DNA from: Paenibacillus_E sp040812395
GTDB taxonomy: Bacteria > Bacillota > Bacilli > Paenibacillales > NBRC-103111
NCBI RefSeq assembly: GCF_040812395.1
Contig: NZ_JBFNXH010000007.1
Span: 1-64,000 of the forward strand
Direction: 5' to 3'
Length of the DNA stretch: 64,000 nt
Below the pieces are notes generated by a model, which was given only the letters and a program-made list of their open reading frames with translations, had not been told where the DNA came from and made no database searches. Position numbers and translations under genes: made by a program. Shown in pieces: positions 1 to 8,798 of the stretch (position 1 is the stretch's first letter; every line of letters starts with the position of its first letter).

Positions 1-50
1 AAAAGACATCCGCCCCCTAAAAAATGGAGGTAGATGTCTTTTTTGCAACT
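1..50. terminator. Bidirectional hairpin terminator
   Basis: The arms AAAAGACATC and GATGTCTTTT form a 10-bp stem that continues with wobbles and mismatches toward the loop. T-runs flank it on both strands. It follows fixX on the minus strand and could also end a gene lying left of the window. Confidence 0.75.
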
Positions 51-128
51 TATGCGAGACGCCCGTAAAAAAACATAAGTTCTTCAGTGGCCTCCCTTTT
101 TAACCGCAGCTCCTTTTCTATTTAACTG

Positions 129-416
129 CTAGCCAAACTTATACGTGATGCCATGGCCACCCTTCGGGTAAACCCAGTCAATATTGTGCGACGGGCACGC
201 AATTCGGCAGGTGCCGCATTCAATACAGTTCTCGAAGGCAACGGTCGTAATCTTCAGCTTCTTCTCCCACTCATACACATCCGATGGGCAAAAATAGTTA
301 CAGTCTTTCGTCGCGCAACTCAAGCATGTCTGTGCATCTTTGATGATGAGATGCGACTTATCATCGCATTTGTAACGAATGGTAAACAGTTTATCTGAGA
401 CGTCCGTCTGGCTCAT
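129..416 (-). CDS. fixX: FixX-type ferredoxin-like protein (ETF:quinone oxidoreductase partner)
   Basis: This is a small iron-sulfur protein of about 95 residues that passes electrons between the FixAB flavoprotein and the FixC quinone oxidoreductase in the cytoplasm. Two cysteine clusters are visible, CLSCATKDC-x3-C near the middle and CIECGTCRIAC toward the C-terminus, as in FixX/FixX-like ferredoxins, and the tail has the usual WVYPKGGHG motif. I chose the ATG at 416 because it overlaps the fixC stop in an ATGA arrangement and has GGAGGG ten bases upstream. An ATG six codons earlier (434) is also in frame but has a poorer site. It is the last gene of the operon and is followed by the hairpin at 1-50. 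The family call is confident; the physiological electron acceptor is inferred. Confidence 0.9.
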   Translation of the reverse strand: MSQTDVSDKLFTIRYKCDDKSHLIIKDAQTCLSCATKDCNYFCPSDVYEWEKKLKITTVAFENCIECGTCRIACPSHNIDWVYPKGGHGITYKFG

Positions 417-1723
417 CCATTCATCGCCCTCCATCCTTTAAGCCCAAGCTTCATCAGATTCATGGAGCCGCCGGCCGCATGCTTAATGAGCTGTACGGCC
501 TTTTTTTGCTTATCTGCCTTCGTAACGCCATCCACGAGAAACATATTGTACGCCGCTTCGTTTAGCGCTCTTGGGAGTTTATCGAAGAGCAGTTCCGGAT
601 CCTGCTCCTTGAGGAATTGGTGCATCCCTTTGTATTTCTTCAAATCTTTATGCACGAACGATTCGCGAATTTTCTGGTCGTAGGCCCCTAAGGAAGCTGC
701 GGAGAAATCGCCCCGCTCCTTCGCCTCAACAATCGCTTCGCCCGCTAGGCGGCCGGACGTCATCGCCAGGTTCGTGCCTTCGCGATGCACGAAGTTGATT
801 AGCTGCGCCGCATCGCCGCAAACACACCATCCGTCGCCGGATAGCTTCGGAATGGAGTGAAACCCGCCCTCGGGAATGAGGTGCCCGGAGTACTCCTTCG
901 TCTCGCCCCCTTGAATGAGCTTGCGAATCATCGGATGCTGCTTGACAGCATCGAGCACAGCATATGGCTTCACTTTTTTATCGCGAAGATGATTGACCAT
1001 GACGCCTACGCCAAGTGAAATCGTTTCCTTATTCGTATAGAGGAAGCCCATACCAGCCATGCCTAGCGTTGTCTCGCCCATGAATTCGATCGTCACGCCT
1101 TCATCGCCTTCAAGGCCGAAACGATCTTCGATTTTTTCCTTCGGCAGGGCTATCACTTCTTTCACCGCCAAGGACACTTCATCCGGCTGCCATTCTTTGT
1201 GAATGCCCATTGCTTTACCCAACAAAGAGTTAACACCGTCGGCGATGATGACGACATCCGCATAAATATCACCGTCATCACGATCCGTGCGGACGCCGAC
1301 AACGCGATTGCCTTCCCGAATGACATCGAGTGCAACCGTTTCATAAACGGGCAAAGCCCCGGCGGCGACGGCTTTATCCGCAAACCACTGGTCGAATTTG
1401 ACACGCAAACCGGTGAAGCAGTTGTACGGTTCTTTGTAAGCTTCATTTCGATGCCCAAAAGTAACCATAGACTCTTTCCCCATCATCCAAATTCGCTGTT
1501 CCACGATATAGCGCTCCATGGGGAAGTTCTTTTCTTTCCAGAACTCCGGTACGAGTTCTTCAATTTGCTTGCGGTAGAGAACGCCGCCGAAAATATTTTT
1601 AGCCCCTGGGAACTCCCCGCGCTCAAGCAGCACTACTGATAACCCCGCTCTAGCCATCGTTAAAGCAGCTGCCGCGCCAGCGGGGCCCCCGCCGACAACG
1701 ATCGCATTAAATTTCTCATTCAT
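413..1723 (-). CDS. fixC: FixC, electron transfer flavoprotein-quinone oxidoreductase-like FAD protein
   Basis: This FAD-dependent oxidoreductase (436 residues, normal for FixC) accepts electrons from the FixAB flavoprotein and donates them to the quinone pool, working with FixX at the membrane face. A Rossmann FAD fingerprint VVGGGPAGAAAALTMARAG sits at residues 9-27, and a second FAD motif, GDGWCVCGDAAQLIN, lies around residue 295. The C-terminal third is the usual FixC helical region. Its start ATG overlaps the fixB stop by four bases (ATGA) and its stop overlaps the fixX start the same way, so the three genes are translationally coupled. GeranylGeranyl-reductase-like flavoproteins share the fold, but the operon context makes FixC clear. 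Confidence 0.93.
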   Translation of the reverse strand: MNEKFNAIVVGGGPAGAAAALTMARAGLSVVLLERGEFPGAKNIFGGVLYRKQIEELVPEFWKEKNFPMERYIVEQRIWMMGKESMVTFGHRNEAYKEPYNCFTGLRVKFDQWFADKAVAAGALPVYETVALDVIREGNRVVGVRTDRDDGDIYADVVIIADGVNSLLGKAMGIHKEWQPDEVSLAVKEVIALPKEKIEDRFGLEGDEGVTIEFMGETTLGMAGMGFLYTNKETISLGVGVMVNHLRDKKVKPYAVLDAVKQHPMIRKLIQGGETKEYSGHLIPEGGFHSIPKLSGDGWCVCGDAAQLINFVHREGTNLAMTSGRLAGEAIVEAKERGDFSAASLGAYDQKIRESFVHKDLKKYKGMHQFLKEQDPELLFDKLPRALNEAAYNMFLVDGVTKADKQKKAVQLIKHAAGGSMNLMKLGLKGWRAMNG

Positions 1724-2871
1724 CGCGCTTCACTCCTTTCTCTAGCTGCGCTCGCACCATCCGTTGATGGTTTAGGCGACTCTGGAGCTGAAACCGCCTC
1801 GGGAGGGACAAACGTGAATCCGAATAGTGATCGTCGTTTCTTAATCTCTTCTGTAATGGCGGGTACGATCTTGAACAGATCGCCGACGATTCCATAGTGC
1901 GCGAACTGGAAAATCGGCGCTTTCTCATCTTTATTAATCGCCACGACCACGTCGGCGTTGCTCATTCCTACGGTATGCTGTACAGCGCCTGAGATGCCGA
2001 TCGCGAAGTACAGCTTCGGGCGCACCGTGGCGCCGGTCTGTCCGACCTGATGCTCATGCCCGATCCAGCCCGCATCCACAGCAGCCCGGGATGCGCCAAC
2101 GACACCGCCGAGCGCCTCCGCCAGCTCGGCCAGCGGCCCAAAAGCATCAGGGCCGCCTAATCCGCGGCCCCCAGCCACGATAATCTCGGCTTCCTCGAGA
2201 TTCAGCTTGCCCGTCTCGCGCAGGAAGTCGATAACCTGCGCTGCGATCTCTTCTTCGCGCATCGCCCCTTCGATGCGCACGATCTCGCCCACGCGCGTCG
2301 CGTCCTTCGGCAGCGCCTGAAACACCCCGGCGCGAGCCGTCGCCATCTGCGGCCGGTATTGCTTGCAGAGGATGGTCGCCATCATCTTCTCCGAGAAGGC
2401 CGGCCGGCTCGCCAGCAGCAGCCTCGACGGCGGCGGCTCCACGTCGAGCTGCGTCGTGTCGGCTGTGAGGCCTGTCGGCAGGTGTGTCGCGATGGCGCCT
2501 GCCAGATCACGTCCCGTCGCAGTCGCGCCGAACAGCACGATCTCGGGCTTTGCATCCTCGATCAACTTCAAGATCACCCGGCTGTACGGCCGGGTTCGAT
2601 AGGTGCGAAGCTCTGGCGCTTCGCAGAGGTATACCCGATCCGCGCCGTAATGCACAGCTTCATCGGCAAGGTGGGCGACCGCATCTCCGATGACGAGCGC
2701 CATAAGCGGCACTTCCAGCTTGGCCGCCAGCTTCTTGCCTTCGCCTAGAAGCTGCCAGGACACTTTCTTCGCTTCGCCGTCTCGCTGCTCCACGACAATG
2801 AGTACTCCGCGATAAGCCGACCAATCCGGCATGGTCAGATCCGATTGCTCCGTTGATTGTTCATTTGCCAA
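1720..2871 (-). CDS. fixB: FixB / electron transfer flavoprotein alpha subunit
   Basis: This is the alpha subunit of a heterodimeric electron transfer flavoprotein. The N-terminal half carries the ETF domain (GVLIVVEQRDGE near residue 22). The C-terminal FAD-binding domain has the motifs GGRGLGGPDAF, GASRAAVDAGW, QVGQTGATVRPKLYFA and GISGAVQHTVGM. The length of about 383 residues fits FixB. I prefer a TTG start at 2871, which follows AAAGGTGG with eight bases of spacing; a GTG at 2883 is in frame but has a cramped site. It follows fixA by about twenty bases and overlaps fixC by four. FixAB with FixCX can bifurcate electrons from NADH to ferredoxin and quinone in characterised systems; whether this one does is inference. 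The second half is unusually GC-rich compared with fixA. Confidence 0.93.
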   Translation of the reverse strand: MANEQSTEQSDLTMPDWSAYRGVLIVVEQRDGEAKKVSWQLLGEGKKLAAKLEVPLMALVIGDAVAHLADEAVHYGADRVYLCEAPELRTYRTRPYSRVILKLIEDAKPEIVLFGATATGRDLAGAIATHLPTGLTADTTQLDVEPPPSRLLLASRPAFSEKMMATILCKQYRPQMATARAGVFQALPKDATRVGEIVRIEGAMREEEIAAQVIDFLRETGKLNLEEAEIIVAGGRGLGGPDAFGPLAELAEALGGVVGASRAAVDAGWIGHEHQVGQTGATVRPKLYFAIGISGAVQHTVGMSNADVVVAINKDEKAPIFQFAHYGIVGDLFKIVPAITEEIKKRRSLFGFTFVPPEAVSAPESPKPSTDGASAARERSEAR

Positions 2872-2889
2872 TAGATTCCCCACCTTTCC

Positions 2890-3726
2890 TTACGAAGTCC
2901 AACCCAGCAGAGTTGGTATTTGCTTCTCCCAAAGACGATCCGCTAACTGAGAAGCAGTTGTTTCTGGGGATTCGCCCGCAATCATTTGTGTTTTAACCGC
3001 TCTCACTTCAGGCACCCACGTTTTCGCTACTATCGTCGGCGACCCTTTCAGCCCGATTTTAGCCCGATCCAAATCAGGGAAATCCGCAGTCGTCCATACG
3101 ACTGGCTTATAGCGAGCCGCCCGAATCATCCCGGGCATCGAAGCTCTTCGCACCTTGTTCAGCTCCTTGAGCGCTGTAATCAGCACCGGCATGCTTGTCT
3201 CAACAACTTCGATGCCGTCCTCCAATAATCGATGCACCCGCACCTTTCGCCTTTCTTCATCCACTTGAACGACTTGATTTACATACGTAAGCTGTTCCAA
3301 ATCCAACCTGCAAGCCACTCCCGGACCAACTTGTCCCGTATCGCCGTCCAGCGTCTGCTTGCCGCAAAACACCATATCTACAGCACCCCACGTCTCCGCA
3401 ATTTTGCGTATCGTTCGTGCCACAACATAGGAGGTTGCAAGCGTATCCGCACCTGCAAAGCCGCGGTCTGTCACCAAAACAGCCTCATCTGCGCCAAGTG
3501 AAATGCATTCCTTCAAACCCTTCTCCGCAGGAGGCGGCCCCATCGTGACGACGGTTACTCTCGCACCCTGTTCATCCTTAATCCGCAAGGCTTCTTCCAG
3601 TCCATGCATGTCGTAAAAATTGACAATGCTGGGCACACCTTGGCGAATCAACGTATTATTTTTAGGATCAATCCGTATTTCTCTGCTGTCGGGAACCTGC
3701 TTGATACACACAACGATATGCAACAT
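2890..3726 (-). CDS. fixA: FixA / electron transfer flavoprotein beta subunit
   Basis: This is the beta subunit of the electron transfer flavoprotein, of about 278 residues. It starts MLHIVVCIKQVPDSREI, the hallmark N-terminus of FixA/EtfB, and contains the AMP/FAD-binding segments TVVTMGPPPAEKGLKECISLGADEAVLV and CGKQTLDGDTGQVGPGVA. The reading frame is open to 3891, but the ATG at 3726 has a good ribosome binding site (GGAGG, nine bases upstream) and matches the family N-terminus, so the 55 upstream codons are untranslated leader. It is the first gene of fixABCX on the minus strand. An Fnr/Crp-like palindrome lies about 75 bases upstream, which would suit control by oxygen or redox state. 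Confidence 0.93.
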   Translation of the reverse strand: MLHIVVCIKQVPDSREIRIDPKNNTLIRQGVPSIVNFYDMHGLEEALRIKDEQGARVTVVTMGPPPAEKGLKECISLGADEAVLVTDRGFAGADTLATSYVVARTIRKIAETWGAVDMVFCGKQTLDGDTGQVGPGVACRLDLEQLTYVNQVVQVDEERRKVRVHRLLEDGIEVVETSMPVLITALKELNKVRRASMPGMIRAARYKPVVWTTADFPDLDRAKIGLKGSPTIVAKTWVPEVRAVKTQMIAGESPETTASQLADRLWEKQIPTLLGWTS

Positions 3727-3798
3727 CTTTGTAGCCTCCAGTTCAATTACGATACCTTCCCTATCACCTGGCGTATATCTACCAAGCGACAAGCTTCT

Positions 3799-3814
3799 TG
3801 TGAAATTTGTCACG
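3799..3814 (-). promoter_or_regulatory. Fnr/Crp-family type palindrome upstream of fixA
   Basis: The sequence TGTGAAATTTGTCACG matches the TGTGA-N6-TCACA consensus of Bacillus Fnr and Crp-family regulators in nine of ten fixed positions. It lies 73 to 88 bases before the fixA start codon, a plausible promoter position. The match is seen directly; the binding protein and the effect are inferred. Confidence 0.45.
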
Positions 3815-3916
3815 TAAATATTCGCAAGGAATCCTTCACTTTGCCAAGCGGAAGAATCTACAACAATATATGCAGATTGCCTTGAGCCCATGACGATTTA
3901 TTTGGTCCAAAAAATG

Positions 3917-4659
3917 AATAACCTGAGGCTGTGCCTCAGGTTATTCTCTAAGCCCATACGTTGGCGCATGGGGAGTGGATTGGGAATGGGGTTCTGACCG
4001 CTATCGCTTCTCCACCCCACACCTATCCCCTCTTCGTATTATCAGGTTAGCCAGAAATATCTGGTTGGCCTTTCTCTTCTACTTTTGTGCTGCCTTCTTC
4101 TTTTTTCCCTAACCTGTCTTCCATCCGGTATTCCCATCCATGAACACCCCTGTAAGAGTACAATTCCGAGTACATTTCGCCTCCGCTAGCTTCGCAAGAA
4201 AACCGAGGAGATGCTGCCGGATCGCCAATTCCCCATGCACAGGGATACTGACGGAACTACGATGCCTTATTCCATGGTAACGTCCCTTTTCTCCCGCTGA
4301 AGCGGAACTCTGGTGCGTTAAATGAGCGAAAACGTGCCTGAAACCCAGCATTTCCTGCTCATAAGGTACGGTAGTTCCGCGAAACATCCCTACAACCGAA
4401 AATACCCACTCATAACGTACCTACGTTCCGCTCACCCGTGCAAAAAGGCGATCTCTCGCAGATCGAGGCGGTATTTCAATACTCCAAACCGCTGCGGCAC
4501 TTCCGGATCTTCTACGTCCATCCTGTCAAATGCCCGTACCACACGATTCGTGCGGAGTCTCTCCGCTCTGCAAGCTCGTCACACACTCTTGCCTGACGAC
4601 ATCTGCTTTCTGGCGTGTTAGAATGGATACCCTAACGCTTTAGTTCCATACAGGATTTA
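3917..4659 (+). repeat. Interspersed repeat element, copy 1
   Basis: This is a full-length copy of a non-coding repeat present five times in the window. It opens with a perfect 13-bp hairpin (AATAACCTGAGGC, loop TGT). In the middle it carries four related units: direct units at 4252-4273 and 4302-4326, and inverted units at 4358-4380 and 4409-4431. They have the form GCGGAACTA-N-GTGCGTTAT-GAG, so inner and outer pairs can fold together. It ends ...ctttagttc...gattta. It lacks the long-stem cassette seen in copies 2, 4 and 5 (CCG joined directly to CTATCGC) but has its own 12-bp hairpin at 4044-4071. That stem needs three G-U pairs and so works only as plus-strand RNA. Open frames on both strands appear to be by-products. 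Confidence 0.85.
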
Positions 4660-4672
4660 AAATTCCATCACA

Positions 4673-4956
4673 CTAATCCATATTTTTATGCACTGTAAAT
4701 CCAAGCAGATTTAACTTCATGGTTATTTCCATAAGACCTTCATTTCCAATTTCGATAACCGTTTCTTTTCTTGCCTTATCCGGATATGTGGCTGTACTGA
4801 CGCCATCAATCTCCAGCAGATTGCTCCAACCAACGTTCTATTTATCCGCGGTGCATTCGTCCATTTTACTGCTTTTGTCCTTCGATAACAGTGCAATTCA
4901 ATTTTGTCATTCACTTCGAGTTCATTTATCGTGTCTTCAAATTCCTTAGAGGGCAA
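4673..4956 (-). pseudogene. Frameshifted remnant of an unknown small protein
   Basis: A minus-strand frame starting around 4956 reads plausibly (EFEDTINELEVNDKIELH) up to about 4815. It then needs a single frame change to continue as EIDGVSTATYPDKARKETV and NEGLMEITMKLNLLGFTVHK, ending at a stop at 4673-4675. Both halves look like ordinary protein, whereas the undisturbed frame becomes rich in basic and Trp/Met residues after the switch. No start codon better than TTG and no ribosome binding site are seen, so the 5' end is probably also lost. I do not recognise the family. The remnant lies only about 14 bases from the end of repeat copy 1. Confidence 0.5.
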
Positions 4957-5368
4957 AAAATAAAAGAAGCCTAAGCGACTTATTCGTCGATGCCAACATA
5001 GATTTCTCTCATCTCCTCTCTTGATCGTTTACACGGTCCTTGTTCATATCTCTTAATTTCCGATTGATGTGATCCAATGATCGTTGCATGTAGATCTCGT
5101 TCCCACCAGCACGATATTTTCCTTATTATGTATAAATAGTACATCTTTTCATCGGCGATTGATACTTTTTACGGAATCCAAATGGACTCTCTTACGGCGA
5201 TTTTTCGGCAATCTTTTGATCCCTCCGTATGAGTATCTTGTTGAATCGTATAACTACATTGCCGCTTCACCATATCCCACTTTACACATGGGTTAAATAT
5301 GACTATTCTGAGGGCAACAGGTGGATGATGACACCTATAAGATCACTAGCGAAGGAGACATACCAATC
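4957..5368. other. Intergenic stretch, no intact gene seen
   Basis: There is no convincing gene in these 400 bases. On the minus strand 4980-5012 spells a ten-codon reading frame, MREIYVGIDE then stop, behind GAGAGGAG. This resembles the very start of IS110-type transposases (YVGID), but ten residues are too few to be sure. The rest is AT-rich and must contain the promoter of the importer operon that starts at 5369, although no clean -35/-10 pair stood out. Confidence 0.35.
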
Positions 5369-6982
5369 ATGATGAATGTGTTAAAAAAGTATCATTTGCC
5401 CCTCACGGCCGCAATTCTTGTCTCTATGGCTACCGCATGCACCGCTCAACCGCAACCTGCTGCAACGCCAAAGGGTAAGGAGCCTTCTGCTGCCGCTACT
5501 GCTTATCCCATCCAAACCAACACCACGCTAGGTTATTGGCTGCAGACGCCAACCACTTTAAAAGCGAGCATCACAGATGTTCCCTTCTATCAAGAATGGC
5601 AGAAACGTACCGGGATCAAGCTGAAATATTCGGAAATCGCCACTGGACAAGCCAAAGAAGCCTTCAATGTGATGCTCGCTTCGGGTGATCTGCCGGATAT
5701 CATTGAATATGATTGGCTGCATGATTCCCCGGGCGGTCCCGCGAAGATGATTAATGATGGCAATATTTTACGATTGAACGACCTGATTGATAAATATGCG
5801 CCCCATTTAAAAGAGCTGTTAAAAAACAATCCGCAAATCGACAAACTGATCAAGACAGACGATGGGGATTACTACGCATTCCCTTTCCTGAAAGAAGTCG
5901 GCGGCAGAACGACCCAATATGCAGGACCGGTTATTCGCAAAGACTGGCTGGATGAACTGGGATTGAGCGTGCCAACGACGATTGATGAGTGGCATACCGT
6001 ATTAAAAACTTTCAAAGAGAAGAAAGGCTCCACAGCCCCCTTATCGCTGGAGGGTCAGCCGAACGCGCTTCAAGGCATTCTAGGGGGAGCTTTTGTCGGT
6101 GCCCATGGCATTATCAAAAACTTCTACCTCGATGACAACGGCAAGGTTCATTATGGTCCGCAAGAACCCGCTTATAAGGCATTCCTTGCCACGCTCCATC
6201 AGTGGTATGAAGAAGGGCTGCTGGACAAAAACTTCACGCAAACCGACCGGAAGGCACTCGATGCCAATCTGACTTCTGGAGCTTCCGGCGCAACGGTTAT
6301 TTCCGGCGCAAATGTAGATAAATGGGAACTTGCTCTCCAAGCGAAAGATCCGAAAGCGAAGTTTGTTTATGTCCCTTACCCTGTGCTCCAAAAAGGGGAT
6401 ACACCTAAATTTGGTCAGGAAGATTTCGCTTATCCAGGCCCGAAATCAGCGGCGATTTCAGCCAAATCCAAGCATCCGGAACTTGCTGTCCAATTGCTAG
6501 ACTATGCCTATGGGAGTGACGGCTACAAATTATTCAATTATGGGACTGAAGGTAGCAGCTATACCTTAAACAATGGTTCGCCCAAGCTCACCGACTTAAT
6601 TTTGAAAAATCCAGACAAGCTCTCTTACGTCGAAGCGCTCTCGCTCTATACCCACTCGGTCAACCAGGGGCCGTATCTGCAATCCAGAGATTTATTTAAC
6701 CAAGTTTCCCTTAACAGTCCAGAACATGATTATGGCAAATGGAAAACGGATAATTTAAAGCATGTCCTCCCTCCTGTGACACTGACGGGATCCGAGTCCG
6801 GGGAGTTCGCCAAGATTATTTCCGAGGTGAATACGCTAGTTGATGAAACGTCGCTAAAACTTATTTTGGGCACGCAGCCTTTGGACGCCTTCGATACCTA
6901 TGCATCCAAATTGAATGCGTTGAATATCAAGCGAGCTATAGAGATTCAACAGGCTGCTTACGATCGTTATAACAAGCGTTGA
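5369..6982 (+). CDS. Extracellular sugar-binding lipoprotein of an Lpl-type ABC importer
   Basis: This is a solute-binding lipoprotein of about 537 residues that captures an oligosaccharide or sugar derivative outside the membrane for the two permeases that follow. The N-terminus is a lipoprotein signal with positively charged start, hydrophobic core and lipobox ATAC (cysteine near residue 24), followed by a Gln/Pro/Ala-rich linker. The length and motifs such as MLASGDLPDIIEYDW and YAFPFLKEVGGR are typical of the large LplA/YtcQ binding proteins abundant in Paenibacillus. I chose the ATG at 5369 because AGGAG lies ten bases upstream; the frame is open from 5321. No ATPase gene is linked, which is usual for this family, since they are thought to share an MsmX-type ATPase. 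The substrate cannot be read from the sequence. Confidence 0.9.
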   Translation: MMNVLKKYHLPLTAAILVSMATACTAQPQPAATPKGKEPSAAATAYPIQTNTTLGYWLQTPTTLKASITDVPFYQEWQKRTGIKLKYSEIATGQAKEAFNVMLASGDLPDIIEYDWLHDSPGGPAKMINDGNILRLNDLIDKYAPHLKELLKNNPQIDKLIKTDDGDYYAFPFLKEVGGRTTQYAGPVIRKDWLDELGLSVPTTIDEWHTVLKTFKEKKGSTAPLSLEGQPNALQGILGGAFVGAHGIIKNFYLDDNGKVHYGPQEPAYKAFLATLHQWYEEGLLDKNFTQTDRKALDANLTSGASGATVISGANVDKWELALQAKDPKAKFVYVPYPVLQKGDTPKFGQEDFAYPGPKSAAISAKSKHPELAVQLLDYAYGSDGYKLFNYGTEGSSYTLNNGSPKLTDLILKNPDKLSYVEALSLYTHSVNQGPYLQSRDLFNQVSLNSPEHDYGKWKTDNLKHVLPPVTLTGSESGEFAKIISEVNTLVDETSLKLILGTQPLDAFDTYASKLNALNIKRAIEIQQAAYDRYNKR

Positions 6983-6992
6983 TGGTGCAACC

Positions 6993-7916
6993 TTGATGAG
7001 GACACTTTCGCTATCACGGATGCATAAAGATTTTAAGCGCAATAAATTTCTCTATCTTCTCGCAGCCCCTGTTATTGTTTATTATCTCATTTTTCATTAT
7101 TTCCCGATGTATGGAGCTATTATTGCCTTTAAACATTACACCCCCATGAAGGGGGTGTGGGGAAGTGAATGGGCCGGTTTCGAGCATTTCCATGCCTTTG
7201 TCACCGGCTTTTATTTTTGGAGGTTATTGAAGAATACCCTGCTCTTAAGCTTGAACTCTCTGCTTTTTGAGTTTACAGTTCCGATCCTGCTCGCGCTGCT
7301 TATTAATGAGGTGCGCAACCGTTATTTTAAAACAGCGGTGCAAACGATCGCTTACATGCCGTATTTCATCTCGTTAATCGTCGTTTGCGGCATCGTCAAG
7401 GATTTTACAAAAAGCGGCGGTTTGATCAATATGGTGTACAGCTTCGTCTCCCGCACAGAGGGCCAAGATATGCTGCAGCAGCCGGAATTATTCAGAATGA
7501 TCTATGTCCTGTCGGAGATTTGGCAGCGAGTTGGTTGGGAATCGATTATTTATATTGCCGCTTTATCCACGATAGACATGGAGCAGTACGAATCCGCCCG
7601 AATCGACGGAGCCAGCCGGCTGAGGCAAATGTGGCACATTACGCTGCCCGGCCTTGCTCCAACGATCATCATCATGCTCATTTTACGAATCGGCCATCTA
7701 TTGGAAGTTGGATATGAGAAAATCATTTTATTATACAACCCCGTCACTTATGAAACCGCCGATGTCATTTCTACTTATGTGTACCGGAAAGGACTGCTTG
7801 AAGCGGATTGGAGCTTTAGTACAGCTGTCGGACTATTCAATTCTATTTTCAACTTGCTGCTTCTATTTGCAGCCAACCACATCAGCCGCAGACTAAGCCG
7901 AAGCAGCTTATGGTAG
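6993..7916 (+). CDS. LplB-type ABC sugar importer permease
   Basis: This integral membrane permease of about 307 residues is the first of the pair that forms the channel for the binding protein encoded just upstream. It has the characteristic N-terminus of the LplB group (KFLYLLAAPVIVYYLIFHYFPMYG), about six membrane segments, and the EAA loop YESARIDGASRLRQMWHITLPGL near residue 200, which contacts the ATPase. A TTG (6993) followed at once by an ATG (6996) gives the start; no strong ribosome binding site is present, and only ten bases separate it from the preceding gene, suggesting translational coupling. An internal ATG at 7020 is a less likely alternative. Confidence 0.9.
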   Translation: MMRTLSLSRMHKDFKRNKFLYLLAAPVIVYYLIFHYFPMYGAIIAFKHYTPMKGVWGSEWAGFEHFHAFVTGFYFWRLLKNTLLLSLNSLLFEFTVPILLALLINEVRNRYFKTAVQTIAYMPYFISLIVVCGIVKDFTKSGGLINMVYSFVSRTEGQDMLQQPELFRMIYVLSEIWQRVGWESIIYIAALSTIDMEQYESARIDGASRLRQMWHITLPGLAPTIIIMLILRIGHLLEVGYEKIILLYNPVTYETADVISTYVYRKGLLEADWSFSTAVGLFNSIFNLLLLFAANHISRRLSRSSLW

Positions 7917-7928
7917 GGGAGGTGCTCC

Positions 7929-8798
7929 ATGATGATTTCAGATAGAGCGCTAACCGTCTTCGTCTATACAAGTCTGTCGGCCATCCTGCTGGTCACGATT
8001 TACCCTCTTATTTACGTCTTATTTGCCTCTGTCAGCGACGGTGATTTGCTGCTCGCCCATACGGGAGCCATCTGGAAACCGCTGGGATTTAATTTGCTTG
8101 CTTATGAAAGAGTGCTGGCCAACCGCGCCTTGTTTACCGGTTTTGCCAATACACTGTTTATCGTCGTAGTCGGAACCGCCGTGAATGTCATGATGACGAT
8201 TCTTGCCGCTTATGTCATGTCGAGAAAACAGATGCTTTGGGGGCCATACCTGATGGCCTTTATCCTGCTTCCCATGTTTATGAACGGCGGGATCATCCCC
8301 TTTTACCTGGTCGTGAAGGGGCTTGGACTCATTAACTCGTTATGGTCGCTTATCATCCCTTTTGCCATGAAAACTTTTTACTTCATTATTATGCGTACCG
8401 CCTTTCAGTCATTGCCTCCAAGTCTTGAAGAATCGGCGCACATCGATGGAGCGGGCCATTTGACGATGCTGTTTCGTATCATAGTCCCCTTATCCATGCC
8501 TGTAATCGCCGTTGTCACGCTATATACCTGCATTGATAAATGGAATATGTGGTTCTATCCTTCTTTGTTTATTAAAGATCGGACGTTGTATCCCATTCAG
8601 CTGGTGCTTCGAGAAATTTTAATTAATAATGTGACCGATAGCTTGGCTGCAGGCGCAGGATCAGGCCAAGTGAGGAAAATTGGGGAAACCATCAAATATG
8701 CGACGATCATGATCGCCACGTTTCCCGTTTTATTGATATATCCCTTCTTGCAAAAGCACTTTGTTAAAGGCGTTATGATTGGTGCCATAAAGGGATAA
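7929..8798 (+). CDS. LplC/YtcP-type ABC sugar importer permease
   Basis: This is the second permease of the importer, 289 residues with about six membrane segments. It carries the MalG-type EAA loop (LEESAHIDGAGHLTMLFRIIVPLSMP, near residue 175) and the conserved LplC/YtcP C-terminus ending in FVKGVMIGAIKG. The ATG is preceded by GGGGAGG at a good distance, twelve bases after the previous stop. It ends the three-gene importer operon; no hydrolase, kinase or regulator follows, so the substrate and control remain unknown. A 140-base gap without a clear terminator separates it from the germination operon. Confidence 0.9.
   Translation: MMISDRALTVFVYTSLSAILLVTIYPLIYVLFASVSDGDLLLAHTGAIWKPLGFNLLAYERVLANRALFTGFANTLFIVVVGTAVNVMMTILAAYVMSRKQMLWGPYLMAFILLPMFMNGGIIPFYLVVKGLGLINSLWSLIIPFAMKTFYFIIMRTAFQSLPPSLEESAHIDGAGHLTMLFRIIVPLSMPVIAVVTLYTCIDKWNMWFYPSLFIKDRTLYPIQLVLREILINNVTDSLAAGAGSGQVRKIGETIKYATIMIATFPVLLIYPFLQKHFVKGVMIGAIKG

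Noticed and set aside
4109..4621. Recurrent reading frames on both strands of the interspersed repeat (for example minus-strand YEQEMLG...AHLTH and plus-strand MSE..P.TQHFLLI).
   Set aside because: Both strands are open at once, copy 5 has a stop in the minus frame, there is no ribosome binding site, and the copies differ by many amino-acid replacements rather than silent changes. The openness follows from composition and the shared repeat.
4980..5012. Ten-codon frame MREIYVGIDE resembling an IS110 transposase N-terminus.
   Set aside because: It is too short to be evidence of an insertion sequence, and no DEDD transposase sequence or IS end follows.
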